From assembly GCA_021803885.1 (NCBI GenBank), contig JAJZKY010000014.1, forward strand, positions 1 through 17,494: 17,494 bases of DNA. The letters run 5' to 3'. Made by a program: the position numbers and the translations under genes. The notes under the pieces were generated by a model. The model was given only the letters and a program-made list of their open reading frames with translations, was not told where the DNA came from and searched no databases. Shown piece after piece: positions 7,875-15,599 of this stretch (position 1 is its first letter; each line of letters starts with the position of its first letter). Origin of the DNA: Planctomycetota bacterium (GTDB taxonomy: Bacteria > Planctomycetota > Phycisphaerae > WQYP01 > JAJZKY01).

Positions 7875-8230
7875 AAACGGGCGTGGAATCGGGCGGAGGG
7901 TGTTTGTTTTGTGTAAGAAGGGCGGTTCTGAAAAAGGTCAAACTTGTTAACTATATGTGAAATATAGATTTATGAAACAGTTATTTGTTAGCTCCTCGTT
8001 AGTAGATCAATAAACATATATTGGATGTAACAATATATCCCTCTGAAACATAGGGGATGAGCCCGTCAGCTTACAAAAGTTCGTAGCCGGGGAGCCGTTG
8101 GGAATATGAAAAGCCGTAGAACGCTGCAGGAACGTGCCTGGAAAAGCAGGGACGGGGGAAGGTTCTGGAGGTAGGGGTTCGGAGAAGACGGAGACGGTGA
8201 AGACCTATGAAGGTTGTGAACTGGATGTAG
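7875..8230. other. Non-coding upstream region with AT-rich island
   Basis: No gene is recognised. The part from about 7935 to 8045 is strongly AT-rich and holds three symmetrical elements: GTTAAC (7946-7951), CTATAT-N5-ATATAG (7951-7967) and ATATATTG-N7-CAATATAT (8016-8038). From about 7980 to 8120 it shares ordered blocks with the region upstream of copy 1. These look like regulator sites or bent DNA in an otherwise GC-rich chromosome. Confidence 0.5.
8016..8038. promoter_or_regulatory. 8-bp perfect inverted repeat, operator-like
   Basis: ATATATTG (8016-8023) and CAATATAT (8031-8038) form a perfect inverted repeat with a 7-bp spacer, about 180 bp upstream of the candidate promoter of receptor copy 2. 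It is not followed by a T-run, so it is not a terminator. The geometry fits a site for a dimeric DNA-binding protein. The factor is unknown, and AT-rich DNA makes chance repeats more likely. Confidence 0.35.
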
Positions 8231-8268
8231 AAGAAAGCCGCTCCCGTGGGAGCGGCTTTCTTCTTAAG
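8225..8268 (-). terminator. Intrinsic terminator of the third receptor gene
   Basis: A near-perfect long hairpin, AAGAAAGCCGCTCCC (8231-8245) paired with GGGAGCGGCTTTCTT (8248-8262), lies about 20 bp after the stop codon at 8284. The T-rich ends of the stem provide the U tract in both directions (GGCTTTCTTCT on either strand). It is a strong, probably bidirectional terminator. Confidence 0.88.
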
Positions 8269-8283
8269 GGCTGGTGTTGAGGA

Positions 8284-11200
8284 TTAGAACTCGAAGCGCA
8301 AGGCAACCTGGAGGACACGCGCGCCGTTAGCGGTGACTTCCGGCATGGTTCCAAACGGGAGGGAGCTTTCGGTGATATCCGCACCGCCAGTCATGGTGGG
8401 AGCTTCAAAGTTGGGGTGGTTGAGCGCGTTGAAGGCATCGGTCCGGAAGTTGAAACGATAGTTGCGGTAGACGGGGAAGGTCTTGCCGAGGCCGAGGTCG
8501 AGGTTAAAGTAATTGGGACCGCGCAGGTTGTTGCGGCTGCCGATGTTGAATCCGAGGGGTCCGGTATAGTCGTTGAGCGCCTTTTGCGGGTTGGCGAAGG
8601 CGTTGAGGGGCTGCCCGTTTCCACCGTGGATGTGCATCCTGAGGTCTCCAATGGAGCCGGTGAGGATGGCTGGTGCGTCGTTGGCATAACCAGCAACGAA
8701 GGCGTTGGAGGCGGCGAAGAACGGGAAGCCGGTATGCCAGGTGGGGAGACCGCTGACGACCCAGCCGCCGATCAATTCATTGAGCCAGATGGGGGCATGC
8801 GCGCCGACGGCGGCTCCGCGACCGAAGGGCAGGCTATAGATGAAGTTGCCGTTGAGTGAGTTGGTGACGTCGAAGTCGGAATTGCCGCGGCACTCGCGGG
8901 GGCGGAGGACATCGCAGATAAAGCCGTACCCGCCGAAGGCGGCCGCGTTGGCGATGAGCGAGACGTTATCGATGGAGTGCGACCAGGTGTAGTTGATGTC
9001 GAACTGCAGGCCGTTGGTCAGGTTCTTGTGGAGCGTGACGAGCATGCCGTTGTAACTGGAGAAGCCGCGGTTGGTATAGAAGGTGTTCTCAGAGAACTGG
9101 GAACCCATGCCGACGTTCGGCGGGAGCAGGCCCGCGCCGGCGAGGGCCTGGACGGTATCCGCCATATCGCCGCGGTTATAGAGAGTATAGATGGCGCTGG
9201 CGAGGAAGCTGGTGGTGTTGGGATAGCCGAAGTTCTGCCCCAGAGCACCGGGAGTAGTGCCTGTGGCCGTAGCCACCAGGTTTTCAAACCAAGGTTCGGC
9301 CGGGAGGTTGGCTGGATTGTCGCCGGCGCGGACTTCTTTTTCGACATTGGTGAAGGCCTGGGACATGAGCTGGCCGGAGGTTTTGTCGGGGAAGTCGATG
9401 AGCTGGTTGGCGTCCGCCTGGGCGAGCAGGTGACGGCCGAGGCGCCCGACATAGGAGACCTTGAGGATGAACCCCTTGGGGAACTGCTGCTCCATGCCGA
9501 AGTTGAACATGATGGAGTAGGGCGTCGAGAGGGTGGGGTTGATGATTTCATTGAATGCGCCGCCGTTGGCGAGCCCGAACGGGACGGCATTTGAGCCCGT
9601 TCCTGAGACATAGGGGAGATACGTCGAGCTGACCGCAGGAGCCGGAGGTGGAGCGGGCACGCTGCTGAAGCCGGAGAACCGTTGATCATTCTGAAGGGAC
9701 TGGTAGGCGTTGTTGGGAGTGCCAAGGGGATCAGGAGCCGAAGCCTGGAAGAGATAGGAGAACTGGGACTGCTGGTACTGGACGGCGTTAATGACGGTCT
9801 GATCGTAGATGATGCCGGCGCTGCCGTTGATGACTGTTTCGGGCGCGAACTTCGGGTTCCAGGCAAAGCCTACGTTGGGCGCAATGTTATGGAAGTTGGT
9901 CTGGAAGTAGCCCGGGGCGTTGTTAGCCTTGCCGCCAAGGGTGTACTGGATGAACGGGACGACGGTGTTGCCATAGAGGCCAGCGCTGCTTTGTGCGACG
10001 CGGTCATAGAAGTACTTGTCGAAGGTGAAGTTCTGGATGGACTCGATGCCGTTGGTGTCGTAAGGGTCGGTGAAGACCTGCCAACGGAGGCCGTAGTCGA
10101 GAGTGAGAGCATGGGTGATGCGCCAGGTGTCGCCGGCATGCAGTGTCCACTCGTAATAGCGATAGTGATGGCTCAGTCCCGATCCCTGCGGGAAGGGCTT
10201 GAGCGAAGAGTTGTAGTTATAGGTGGCGTTCAAGGAAGTGTACGGTGCGAGGGCAAGGGCAAAGGCCTGATCGTAGAGCGAAATGGCGTTTCCGCTGCCA
10301 ATGTTGGATGGCCGCAGGCTCGGTTCGCCTGGAGGCGAGGTGAGCTCGGTGGTGTATCCGCCAAGACCTAAGGTTGGGGTGTTGTAGTTGAGGATGGAGA
10401 AGCCGGTGGGGCTGGGCCACTTGAAGTTGCCGCCGATGGTGATGTCGTGATTGCCGCGGATCCAAGTGAGGTCGTCGCGCACGACGGGGATGGGATAGGT
10501 GCGGCCCTGGGCGTTGATGGCGCTGGCGTAGGGACTGGTCAGGATAGCGCCGCCGGTGCCGTTTCCGCCAAAGGTCTGGAACTGATTGGCGCCGGTGGGA
10601 TTGTAAGTGTTCGGGAAGTCATAGTTCTCGTAGGTTTCGCCGAAGTAGGCCTGGTTGACCATGTGGTCGTTGATGGTCCAGGTGTGGCCGATGACCCAAG
10701 AGTAGCTCTTGTTCAGGAAGGGGAAGGTTTCCGGATCGCCGGGAAACTGGATGGCGTTCTGTGTGCTGTTGATGCGGGTGACGTGAGTGACCGCGAAGAG
10801 CTTCATCTTACTGTTGATGGTCCAGTCGATGCGGCCGACGTAGTCGCTTTCCTTGTATGGGAAGGGCGCGTTGAAGCGGAAGCCTGCGGTGTTGAGTCCA
10901 TCGCCCACGGAGAAATCGTTGGCGTGCGGATAGCGCGAGCTGAAGAGTTTGAGAAGCTCGGGATTGAAACCGACGTGCTGGGGGTCGAGATTGGCGACCT
11001 GAGCGGCAGACAGGGAGTTGACGGCTCCGTTGTTGTTTATGTAGTTGATGACGCCGTTGCGAAATGAGTCGCGCGGAACGGTACGAGTTTCAATATTGGA
11101 AAGTGTGTCGCGACGGCCGTTGTAGTCGAAATAGAAGAAGAGGCGGTTTTTCAGGATCGGGCCGCCGATGTCGCCGCCGAACTGGTTGCGGATGAGCGGG

Positions 11201-12036
11201 GAGCGGGGGACGTTGGCGTTGTTGCTGAACCAGTTGTTGGCCTCGAGATCGGTGTCGCGGTGGTACTCGTTGAGGTCACCGTGGAAGTGGTTGGTGCCGC
11301 CTTTGGTGACGAGCTGGAAGTGCCCGCCGCCGCCGGAGTTGGTCGCAGCCTGATCGCCGGCGACAACACCGCGGAACTCCTGAACAGAGTCGACTGGGGC
11401 ATTGGCGACGATGGCTCCGAACTGGCCGGTGGCCATGTCGTTGACATCGAGGCCATCCAGGGTGACGCGGTCCTGGTCAACTCGGGCACCAGTGGTGGCA
11501 CCGATTTGCGAGGAGGTTCCTCCGGAGGAGACGCCGGGCTGCTGGGTGAAGAGCACGGCAGGGCTGTCACGGTTCTCGACAGGCAAGTCCTGAAGGAACT
11601 GGACCTGGAAGTTGTTGCCGAGGGTGGCGTTGGTGGTGTCGAGGGTGACGTTCTGGCTGGCGGCCGATACCTTCACGGTCTGGACAGCGCTGCCGACCGG
11701 CATCTCAGCGTTCTGGGTGCGGGTGGCAGCGACGTTCATGTAGATTCCGGAGATCGAGACGGTTTTGAAACCGGAATGGGCGAAGGTGATGATGTAACCC
11801 GGGCCGGGCTTGACATCCGAGAGGGTGTACACACCGGCGCCGTTGGTGACGGTTTTGTAGGTTACGCCGGTGGACGAGCTCCTGATGGTGACCGCGACGC
11901 CCGGGATGGCAGCTCCTGTGGGATCGGTGACCGTACCGGTGACAGCCGCCAACTGCTGAGCGAAGGCTTGCGGCAAGGAGAGAAAGGCAAGGACAGTGAA
12001 CAAGGCGAGCGCAGTCAAGAATTGCTTCGATCTCAT
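8284..12036 (-). CDS. Oar-like TonB-dependent receptor with carboxypeptidase-regulatory domain (copy 3)
   Basis: The largest of the three receptors, 1250 residues. The signal peptide is residues 1-26 (cleavage after AFA before Gln27) and differs from that of copies 1 and 2. A carboxypeptidase-regulatory-like domain spans about 31-112 (VTGTVTDPTGAAIPGVAVTI). The plug-like region follows (LPVENRDSPAVL, TLDGLDVND at 192-200) and ends in GTNHFHG (247-253). The motif block RDTDLEANNWF then IGGPILKNRLFFYFDYNGRR is typical of this family in Acidobacteriota. The C-terminus is RFEF with terminal Phe. The start at 12036 follows GAGGG at suitable spacing and gives the signal peptide; an in-frame upstream codon at 12123 is less likely. 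It has its own upstream region and terminator, so it is monocistronic. Its plug and barrel are only distantly similar to the neighbours, so it probably has a different ligand. Confidence 0.93.
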   Translation of the reverse strand: MRSKQFLTALALFTVLAFLSLPQAFAQQLAAVTGTVTDPTGAAIPGVAVTIRSSSTGVTYKTVTNGAGVYTLSDVKPGPGYIITFAHSGFKTVSISGIYMNVAATRTQNAEMPVGSAVQTVKVSAASQNVTLDTTNATLGNNFQVQFLQDLPVENRDSPAVLFTQQPGVSSGGTSSQIGATTGARVDQDRVTLDGLDVNDMATGQFGAIVANAPVDSVQEFRGVVAGDQAATNSGGGGHFQLVTKGGTNHFHGDLNEYHRDTDLEANNWFSNNANVPRSPLIRNQFGGDIGGPILKNRLFFYFDYNGRRDTLSNIETRTVPRDSFRNGVINYINNNGAVNSLSAAQVANLDPQHVGFNPELLKLFSSRYPHANDFSVGDGLNTAGFRFNAPFPYKESDYVGRIDWTINSKMKLFAVTHVTRINSTQNAIQFPGDPETFPFLNKSYSWVIGHTWTINDHMVNQAYFGETYENYDFPNTYNPTGANQFQTFGGNGTGGAILTSPYASAINAQGRTYPIPVVRDDLTWIRGNHDITIGGNFKWPSPTGFSILNYNTPTLGLGGYTTELTSPPGEPSLRPSNIGSGNAISLYDQAFALALAPYTSLNATYNYNSSLKPFPQGSGLSHHYRYYEWTLHAGDTWRITHALTLDYGLRWQVFTDPYDTNGIESIQNFTFDKYFYDRVAQSSAGLYGNTVVPFIQYTLGGKANNAPGYFQTNFHNIAPNVGFAWNPKFAPETVINGSAGIIYDQTVINAVQYQQSQFSYLFQASAPDPLGTPNNAYQSLQNDQRFSGFSSVPAPPPAPAVSSTYLPYVSGTGSNAVPFGLANGGAFNEIINPTLSTPYSIMFNFGMEQQFPKGFILKVSYVGRLGRHLLAQADANQLIDFPDKTSGQLMSQAFTNVEKEVRAGDNPANLPAEPWFENLVATATGTTPGALGQNFGYPNTTSFLASAIYTLYNRGDMADTVQALAGAGLLPPNVGMGSQFSENTFYTNRGFSSYNGMLVTLHKNLTNGLQFDINYTWSHSIDNVSLIANAAAFGGYGFICDVLRPRECRGNSDFDVTNSLNGNFIYSLPFGRGAAVGAHAPIWLNELIGGWVVSGLPTWHTGFPFFAASNAFVAGYANDAPAILTGSIGDLRMHIHGGNGQPLNAFANPQKALNDYTGPLGFNIGSRNNLRGPNYFNLDLGLGKTFPVYRNYRFNFRTDAFNALNHPNFEAPTMTGGADITESSLPFGTMPEVTANGARVLQVALRFEF

Positions 12037-12229
12037 CGGATCCCTCGGGGAACTGGGGTAGGTTGTGGTTGATCTTGCAGGATTGCCCTGGATGGACGGG
12101 GGATGAGCAGCCAGCTCGTCCACTTGCAGAAGAGCCAGCCCCTACGTTTCGTTTTCGCCAAAATCGAGCCGCTGAATGAATGAATGGCAGAGACTCGAAG
12201 CATATAGAGAGCAGAACTAGCCGGGGCAT

Positions 12230-12244
12230 GCAATTTAGTAACCA
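12230..12244 (-). promoter_or_regulatory. Shared upstream box of receptor copy 3
   Basis: TGGTTACTAAATTGC on the minus strand matches the boxes before the other two receptors (consensus TGGYKACWRAATTGC) and lies 194 bp before the ATG, against 194 and 186 bp for the others. Unlike them, it has no GATAAT 17 bp further on; the nearest -10-like sequence is TATATG around 12202-12207. It may be a regulator site more than a -35 element. Confidence 0.45.
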
Positions 12245-12642
12245 GTACATTGCGCGTCGGAAGAATGTTGGGATAATTTCGGCAGCCTCCCTTGAAAGCA
12301 TCCGCAGGTTATGATCATCTCGCTGATTATAAAGAGGTTATTTATGCCATCGAAGATAGAGACCTGGAGATAGGTGGAGGGATTTCTAATGCTTTCAGGG
12401 GTTATTGCCGGATCGAGAAGATGTTAAGGACGGGTTACAGATTCAGGACTCTGTACATATGGTGCCGGGGATCTACAAGAAACTGTAAGTTGCTCTTTTC
12501 CGACGCTGTGAAATTGGAACGCATCGAGGGAAAGTTCGAGGCTTAGTTTGGACGGGAAGCGGATGATTTCGTCTAATGGGAGAGGTGATTCAGATCATCC
12601 GGCTGGGGAGATCCCGGGGCGGAGGCTGGGAGGAGCAGCGGA
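12245..12642. other. Divergent intergenic region between receptor 3 and rlmH
   Basis: No convincing gene is present. An 84-codon open frame at 12292-12546 starts with TTG, has no ribosome-binding site, and its translation resembles no family I know. A sigma70-like pair, TTGGAC (12548-12553) and TCTAAT (12572-12577) with an 18-bp spacer, could be the promoter of rlmH and the genes behind it. Confidence 0.4.
12548..12577 (+). promoter_or_regulatory. Candidate promoter of the rlmH-cobO-accD cluster
   Basis: TTGGAC and TCTAAT are separated by 18 bp. TCTAAT matches the -10 consensus at five of six bases, while the -35 match is weak. The site is 66 bp before the GTG start of rlmH. It was chosen by eye and is only a candidate. 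Confidence 0.3.
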
Positions 12643-13089
12643 GTGAAAGTGGTGCTGGCTTCCGTGGGAAATCGCGCGCGGCGGGATGCCTTTGATACGC
12701 TCACGGAGCTTTATGTTGGCCGGACGCAGGGCTACTGCGACATAGAGGTACAGGTACACCGTACAGAAGAAAGCCTGCTGGAGTGGGTGGAGCGGCTGCG
12801 CGGACGGACAGCGCCGGTGTTGGCACTGCTGGATGGGCGAGGCAAGGCGTTATCGTCAGAGGATTGGGCGGCGTGGATCGGGCAGCAGCGCGATGGTGGG
12901 CAACAGTTTGTAGTGGTGGCGGTTGGTCCGGCAGACGGATGGTCAGAGGCGGCGCGGAAGCGGGCGAACCTACTGGTGTCGCTGGGGCCGATGACGCTGC
13001 CGCATGAGCTGGCACGGGTGGTGGCGAGCGAGCAGATCTACCGGGCATTTACAATCCTTGCGGGGCACCCGTACCACTCCGGGCACTGA
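12643..13089 (+). CDS. rlmH: 23S rRNA (pseudouridine1915-N3)-methyltransferase RlmH
   Basis: SPOUT-class methyltransferase that uses S-adenosylmethionine to methylate pseudouridine 1915 in helix 69 of 23S rRNA on the assembled ribosome. The 148 residues are close to the usual size of about 155. Family landmarks in order are the N-terminal strand MKVVLASVGN, LDGRGKALSSEDWAAWIG (63-80), the cofactor loop VGPADGW (94-100), LGPMTLPHELARV (114-126), EQIYRAFTI (130-138) and the terminal HPYH (142-145). The cofactor loop reads AVGPADG where the usual form is IGGPEG or IGGPDG, so one loop glycine is replaced. The start is GTG at 12643, preceded by GGAGG with a 9-nt spacer; no better upstream start exists. 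It is the first gene of a probable three-gene unit with cobO and accD. Identification rests on the C-terminal motifs and is fairly sure. Confidence 0.87.
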   Translation: MKVVLASVGNRARRDAFDTLTELYVGRTQGYCDIEVQVHRTEESLLEWVERLRGRTAPVLALLDGRGKALSSEDWAAWIGQQRDGGQQFVVVAVGPADGWSEAARKRANLLVSLGPMTLPHELARVVASEQIYRAFTILAGHPYHSGH

Positions 13090-13133
13090 CCCGAGGGCTG
13101 GTGCGGCGGCGTCTGCCCTGCGAGTGCAAGGCT

Positions 13134-13697
13134 ATGAACGATTCTGGAAAAGAACATACGCAGCAGGAGTCCCGCAAGGGACTGATTCTGATCAACACGG
13201 GCCCGGGCAAGGGCAAGACGACGGCGGCCATGGGAACGGCCCTGCGCGCGGTGGGCAATGGGATGCGAGTGCTGATGCTTCAATTCCTGAAGGGCTCATG
13301 GCACTACGGCGAGCTGGACGCGGTGGAAGCCTTCGGCGACCAGTGGGTGATGAAGCAGATGGGCCGTGGGTTTGTGAAGATCGGCGGAGCGGAGACGGAT
13401 CCGGAAGACATACGGATGGTGGAAGAAGCCTGGGACGAGGCGCGGGCCGCGATTCTGTCAGGCGAATGGGACCTGGTGGTGCTGGACGAGATCAACTACG
13501 CGATCAGCTACGGCATGCTGGATCCCGCGAAGGTAGTGGAGACGCTGAAGCAGCGGCCGGAGATGGTGCACGTGATATTGACGGGGCGGAATGCGCATCC
13601 TTCGCTGATTGAGATTGCCGATACGGTGACGGAAATGCGGCAGGTGAAGCACGCTTATGAAAAGGGCGTGCTGGCGCAGCGAGGGATTGAATACTAA
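13134..13697 (+). CDS. cobO: Cob(I)yrinic acid a,c-diamide adenosyltransferase (CobO/BtuR type)
   Basis: Transfers the 5'-deoxyadenosyl group of ATP to reduced corrinoid, making adenosylcobalamin or its precursor in the cytoplasm. With the ATG at 13134 it has 187 residues. The P-loop TGPGKGKTT is at 22-30, FLKGSWHYGE at 51-60, the Walker-B-like WDLVVLDEINYAISYG at 112-127, ILTGRNAHPSLIEIADTVTEMR at 148-169 and the C-terminus VKHAYEKGVLAQRGIEY. All match the CobA/CobO/BtuR family along its full length. A GTG at 13101 in the same frame would add 11 residues and begin only 11 bp after rlmH; neither start has a strong ribosome-binding site. No other cobalamin-synthesis gene is in the window, so the enzyme may serve salvage or a pathway encoded elsewhere. 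Confidence 0.94.
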   Translation: MNDSGKEHTQQESRKGLILINTGPGKGKTTAAMGTALRAVGNGMRVLMLQFLKGSWHYGELDAVEAFGDQWVMKQMGRGFVKIGGAETDPEDIRMVEEAWDEARAAILSGEWDLVVLDEINYAISYGMLDPAKVVETLKQRPEMVHVILTGRNAHPSLIEIADTVTEMRQVKHAYEKGVLAQRGIEY

Positions 13698-13772
13698 GCT
13701 GGAATTTTTGGGACCTGCGACTGGAGATGTTCGGGCAGGCTTTAGAGGCGACGCAAGCGGAAAGGAAGAAGG

Positions 13773-14615
13773 ATGTCCTGGTTTCGTCGGGAAGAAAACA
13801 AGATAGAGGGCGCAAGCGAGAGCCGAGTTCGCACGGAAGGCCTGTGGATCAAGTGCGATGAGTGCGGGCAGATTATCTGGAAGGCGGACCTGGACTCGAA
13901 TCTACAGGTGTGCCCGAAGTGCGGGTTTCACTTCAAGCTGGGAGCGCTGGCACGGATTGAGTCGCTGCTGGAGCCAGGCTACGAGCTGGTGGATGGGAAC
14001 CTGCGGTCGACCGATCCGCTGGAGTTTGCAGACCTGAAGCCCTATGCCGGGCGGCTGAAGAAGGCGCAGCATGACACCGGGCTGAACGACGCGGTCGTGA
14101 GCGCGGTGGGGATGCTGGGAGGGCATCGCGTGGTGGTGAGCGCGATGGAGTTCGGCTTTATCGGCGGCAGCATGGGCGCGGTGGTGGGCGAAACGATTGC
14201 CAGGGCGGTGGATCGGGCCCGGGAGACGCGGCAGCCGCTGATCGTGGTTTCAGCCTCGGGCGGAGCACGAATGATGGAAGGGATTGTAAGCCTGATGCAG
14301 ATGGCGAAGATTTCCGCGGCGCTGGCGAAGCTGGATGAGGCGCGAGTCCCGTATATCTCCGTGATGACCGATCCGACAGCGGGTGGAGTGACGGCAAGCT
14401 TTGCGATGCTGGGCGATTTGAACCTTGCCGAGCCGGGAGCGCTGATAGGCTTTGCGGGGCCGAGAGTGATCGAGCAGACGATCCGGCAGAAGCTGCCGGA
14501 TGGTTTTCAGCGTCCGGAGTTTTTGCGGGAGCATGGATTTCTGGACGCGGTTGTACCGCGCAAGGAGCTGAAGAGCTACCTGGCGCGGGCGCTGGATTTC
14601 ATGCAGGTGCGATAG
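13773..14615 (+). CDS. accD: Acetyl-CoA carboxylase carboxyltransferase subunit beta
   Basis: Beta subunit of the carboxyltransferase that moves CO2 from carboxybiotin to acetyl-CoA, giving malonyl-CoA for fatty-acid synthesis. It works as an alpha2beta2 complex with AccA in the cytoplasm. The 280 residues are full length. An N-terminal four-cysteine zinc finger (Cys28, Cys31, Cys47, Cys50; CDEC and CPKC) is followed by the crotonase-like core. The core contains EFGFIGGSMGAVVGE (126-140), the acyl-CoA-binding SASGGARMMEG (160-170), DPTAGGVTASFAMLGD (200-215) and GFAGPRVIEQT (226-236). The ATG follows AGGAAGAAGG. It starts 75 bp after cobO on the same strand and could be the last gene of that unit. 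AccA and the biotin carboxylase subunits are not in the window. Confidence 0.97.
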   Translation: MSWFRREENKIEGASESRVRTEGLWIKCDECGQIIWKADLDSNLQVCPKCGFHFKLGALARIESLLEPGYELVDGNLRSTDPLEFADLKPYAGRLKKAQHDTGLNDAVVSAVGMLGGHRVVVSAMEFGFIGGSMGAVVGETIARAVDRARETRQPLIVVSASGGARMMEGIVSLMQMAKISAALAKLDEARVPYISVMTDPTAGGVTASFAMLGDLNLAEPGALIGFAGPRVIEQTIRQKLPDGFQRPEFLREHGFLDAVVPRKELKSYLARALDFMQVR

Positions 14616-14728
14616 AGCATTTCCCCTACTGGTACATGCCGAACCGAGAATGCCGACGCAACTTTTCCGTTAAGAGAAGCTGCACTTGGTGGAATTCGGA
14701 AAGCTCACAGGAATAGCGGACATGCTCT

Positions 14729-14773
14729 GGGAAAATAGTAGCGGGATCCACCGGGGTGATGGATCCCGCTACA
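14729..14773 (-). terminator. Hairpin in convergent region, probable terminator
   Basis: A 12-bp perfect stem, GTAGCGGGATCC (14738-14749) and GGATCCCGCTAC (14761-14772), lies between the converging ends of accD (14615) and the small exported gene (14898). On the minus strand it is followed by TATTTTCCC, a modest T tract; on the plus strand by AGGACAGG, which has none. It most likely ends the minus-strand transcript and may also block read-through from accD. Confidence 0.6.
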
Positions 14774-14897
14774 GGACAGGCGGTATGCTTTCATCCGCCC
14801 GTCAGGAGCGGCGACTCGAACGCGGCAGGGGACATGTCGCGCTAGTTTGGGAAGGCGAGCCGACTTATGCTCCCAAGGTGAAACTTCGGACTGCGAA

Positions 14898-15464
14898 CTA
14901 TTCCGATTCCGGAGTGCCGGAGGGAGGCAGTTCGAGCTTCTGCTCTAGCATCTGGGCCTTGGACTGCGCCTGGTCGTAGGCCACGATGTCAGAGATGAGC
15001 CTGGAGGTCTGCGAAGCGAGCTCTGCGCAGGCACGCACGTAATTCTTGAACTTCATCATGTGGACGCGATTGGGATACTCATTGCCATGTTCAATGGTGG
15101 CGGTGAGCTGATCGGCCATTTGGCGCAGCAGCGGCTCGATGCGGTCGATGGCATCCTGTTGCCAGGGCGAGCCCTCGCTCTTGATGTCCTGCATCTGCCG
15201 GAGAAGCTGACCCATGTTGTTGACGTGGCCTTTGATGAGTTCCAACTGATCAGCGTGCGTCTCCCACGTGAGGCGGGAATTGGTAAAGGATTGCAGCTCA
15301 GTGGCGTCCCGGTCGGCCTGAACAGCATAAGACTTAGCCTCGTTGAGAAGGCGTGAAATCTCGGGTGAATTTTTGGTTTGCGCGGAAGCATACGATGGAC
15401 CTGCCACAAGAGCGAAGAGAGCGATGAGGGCAAGGGTCAGGAGAGATGTCCGATGGAATCTCAT
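14898..15464 (-). CDS. Small exported protein of unknown function (tandem paralog A)
   Basis: A protein of 188 residues that I do not recognise. Residues 1-28 form a clear signal peptide (MRFHRTSLLTLALIALFALV, cleavage after ASA before Gln29). The mature part is rich in Gln, Leu, Ala and charged residues with heptad-like spacing (SRLLNEAKSYAVQADRDA, LLRQMADQL, SRLISDIVAYDQAQSKAQ). It is probably an all-helical periplasmic protein. It is clearly paralogous to the gene at 16004-16561: shared GSPxQQDAI, PLLRQMA, QLT, YxNRV/HPDRV and KNY motifs. It has one cysteine (VRACAEL). The ATG at 15464 is preceded by GGGAGGAACC, a strong ribosome-binding site; the longer open frame is not used. A CRP-like palindrome lies about 180 bp upstream. 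Confidence 0.85.
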   Translation of the reverse strand: MRFHRTSLLTLALIALFALVAGPSYASAQTKNSPEISRLLNEAKSYAVQADRDATELQSFTNSRLTWETHADQLELIKGHVNNMGQLLRQMQDIKSEGSPWQQDAIDRIEPLLRQMADQLTATIEHGNEYPNRVHMMKFKNYVRACAELASQTSRLISDIVAYDQAQSKAQMLEQKLELPPSGTPESE

Positions 15465-15599
15465 GGTTCCTCCCTTTGCAGCTCGCGAGAAAGTGAACAG
15501 GTGTTGCGCAAAGCCATCACGCAGAGCACGCGTTGCCGCCGCAAGCAGAAGATGCGAATGCTTCGGCAGACCTTTCCACAAGCTCGTTGCTGAGGGACA

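Noticed and set aside
144..12036. Polysaccharide-utilisation locus (SusC/SusD type)
   Set aside because: No SusD-like gene, glycoside hydrolase or sensor is present; the receptor domain layout is the Oar-like one.
11260..12072. 270-codon plus-strand open frame opposite receptor copy 3
   Set aside because: Antisense shadow rich in Asp, Gly and Val; the opposite strand has clear domain structure.
12292..12546. 84-codon open frame between receptor 3 and rlmH
   Set aside because: It has a TTG start without ribosome-binding site and no recognisable motif; length is within chance expectation for this gap.
13004..13612. Plus-strand open frame overlapping cobO in another register
   Set aside because: Arg/Gly-rich translation without motif; the cobO frame carries an intact P-loop and full-length family similarity.
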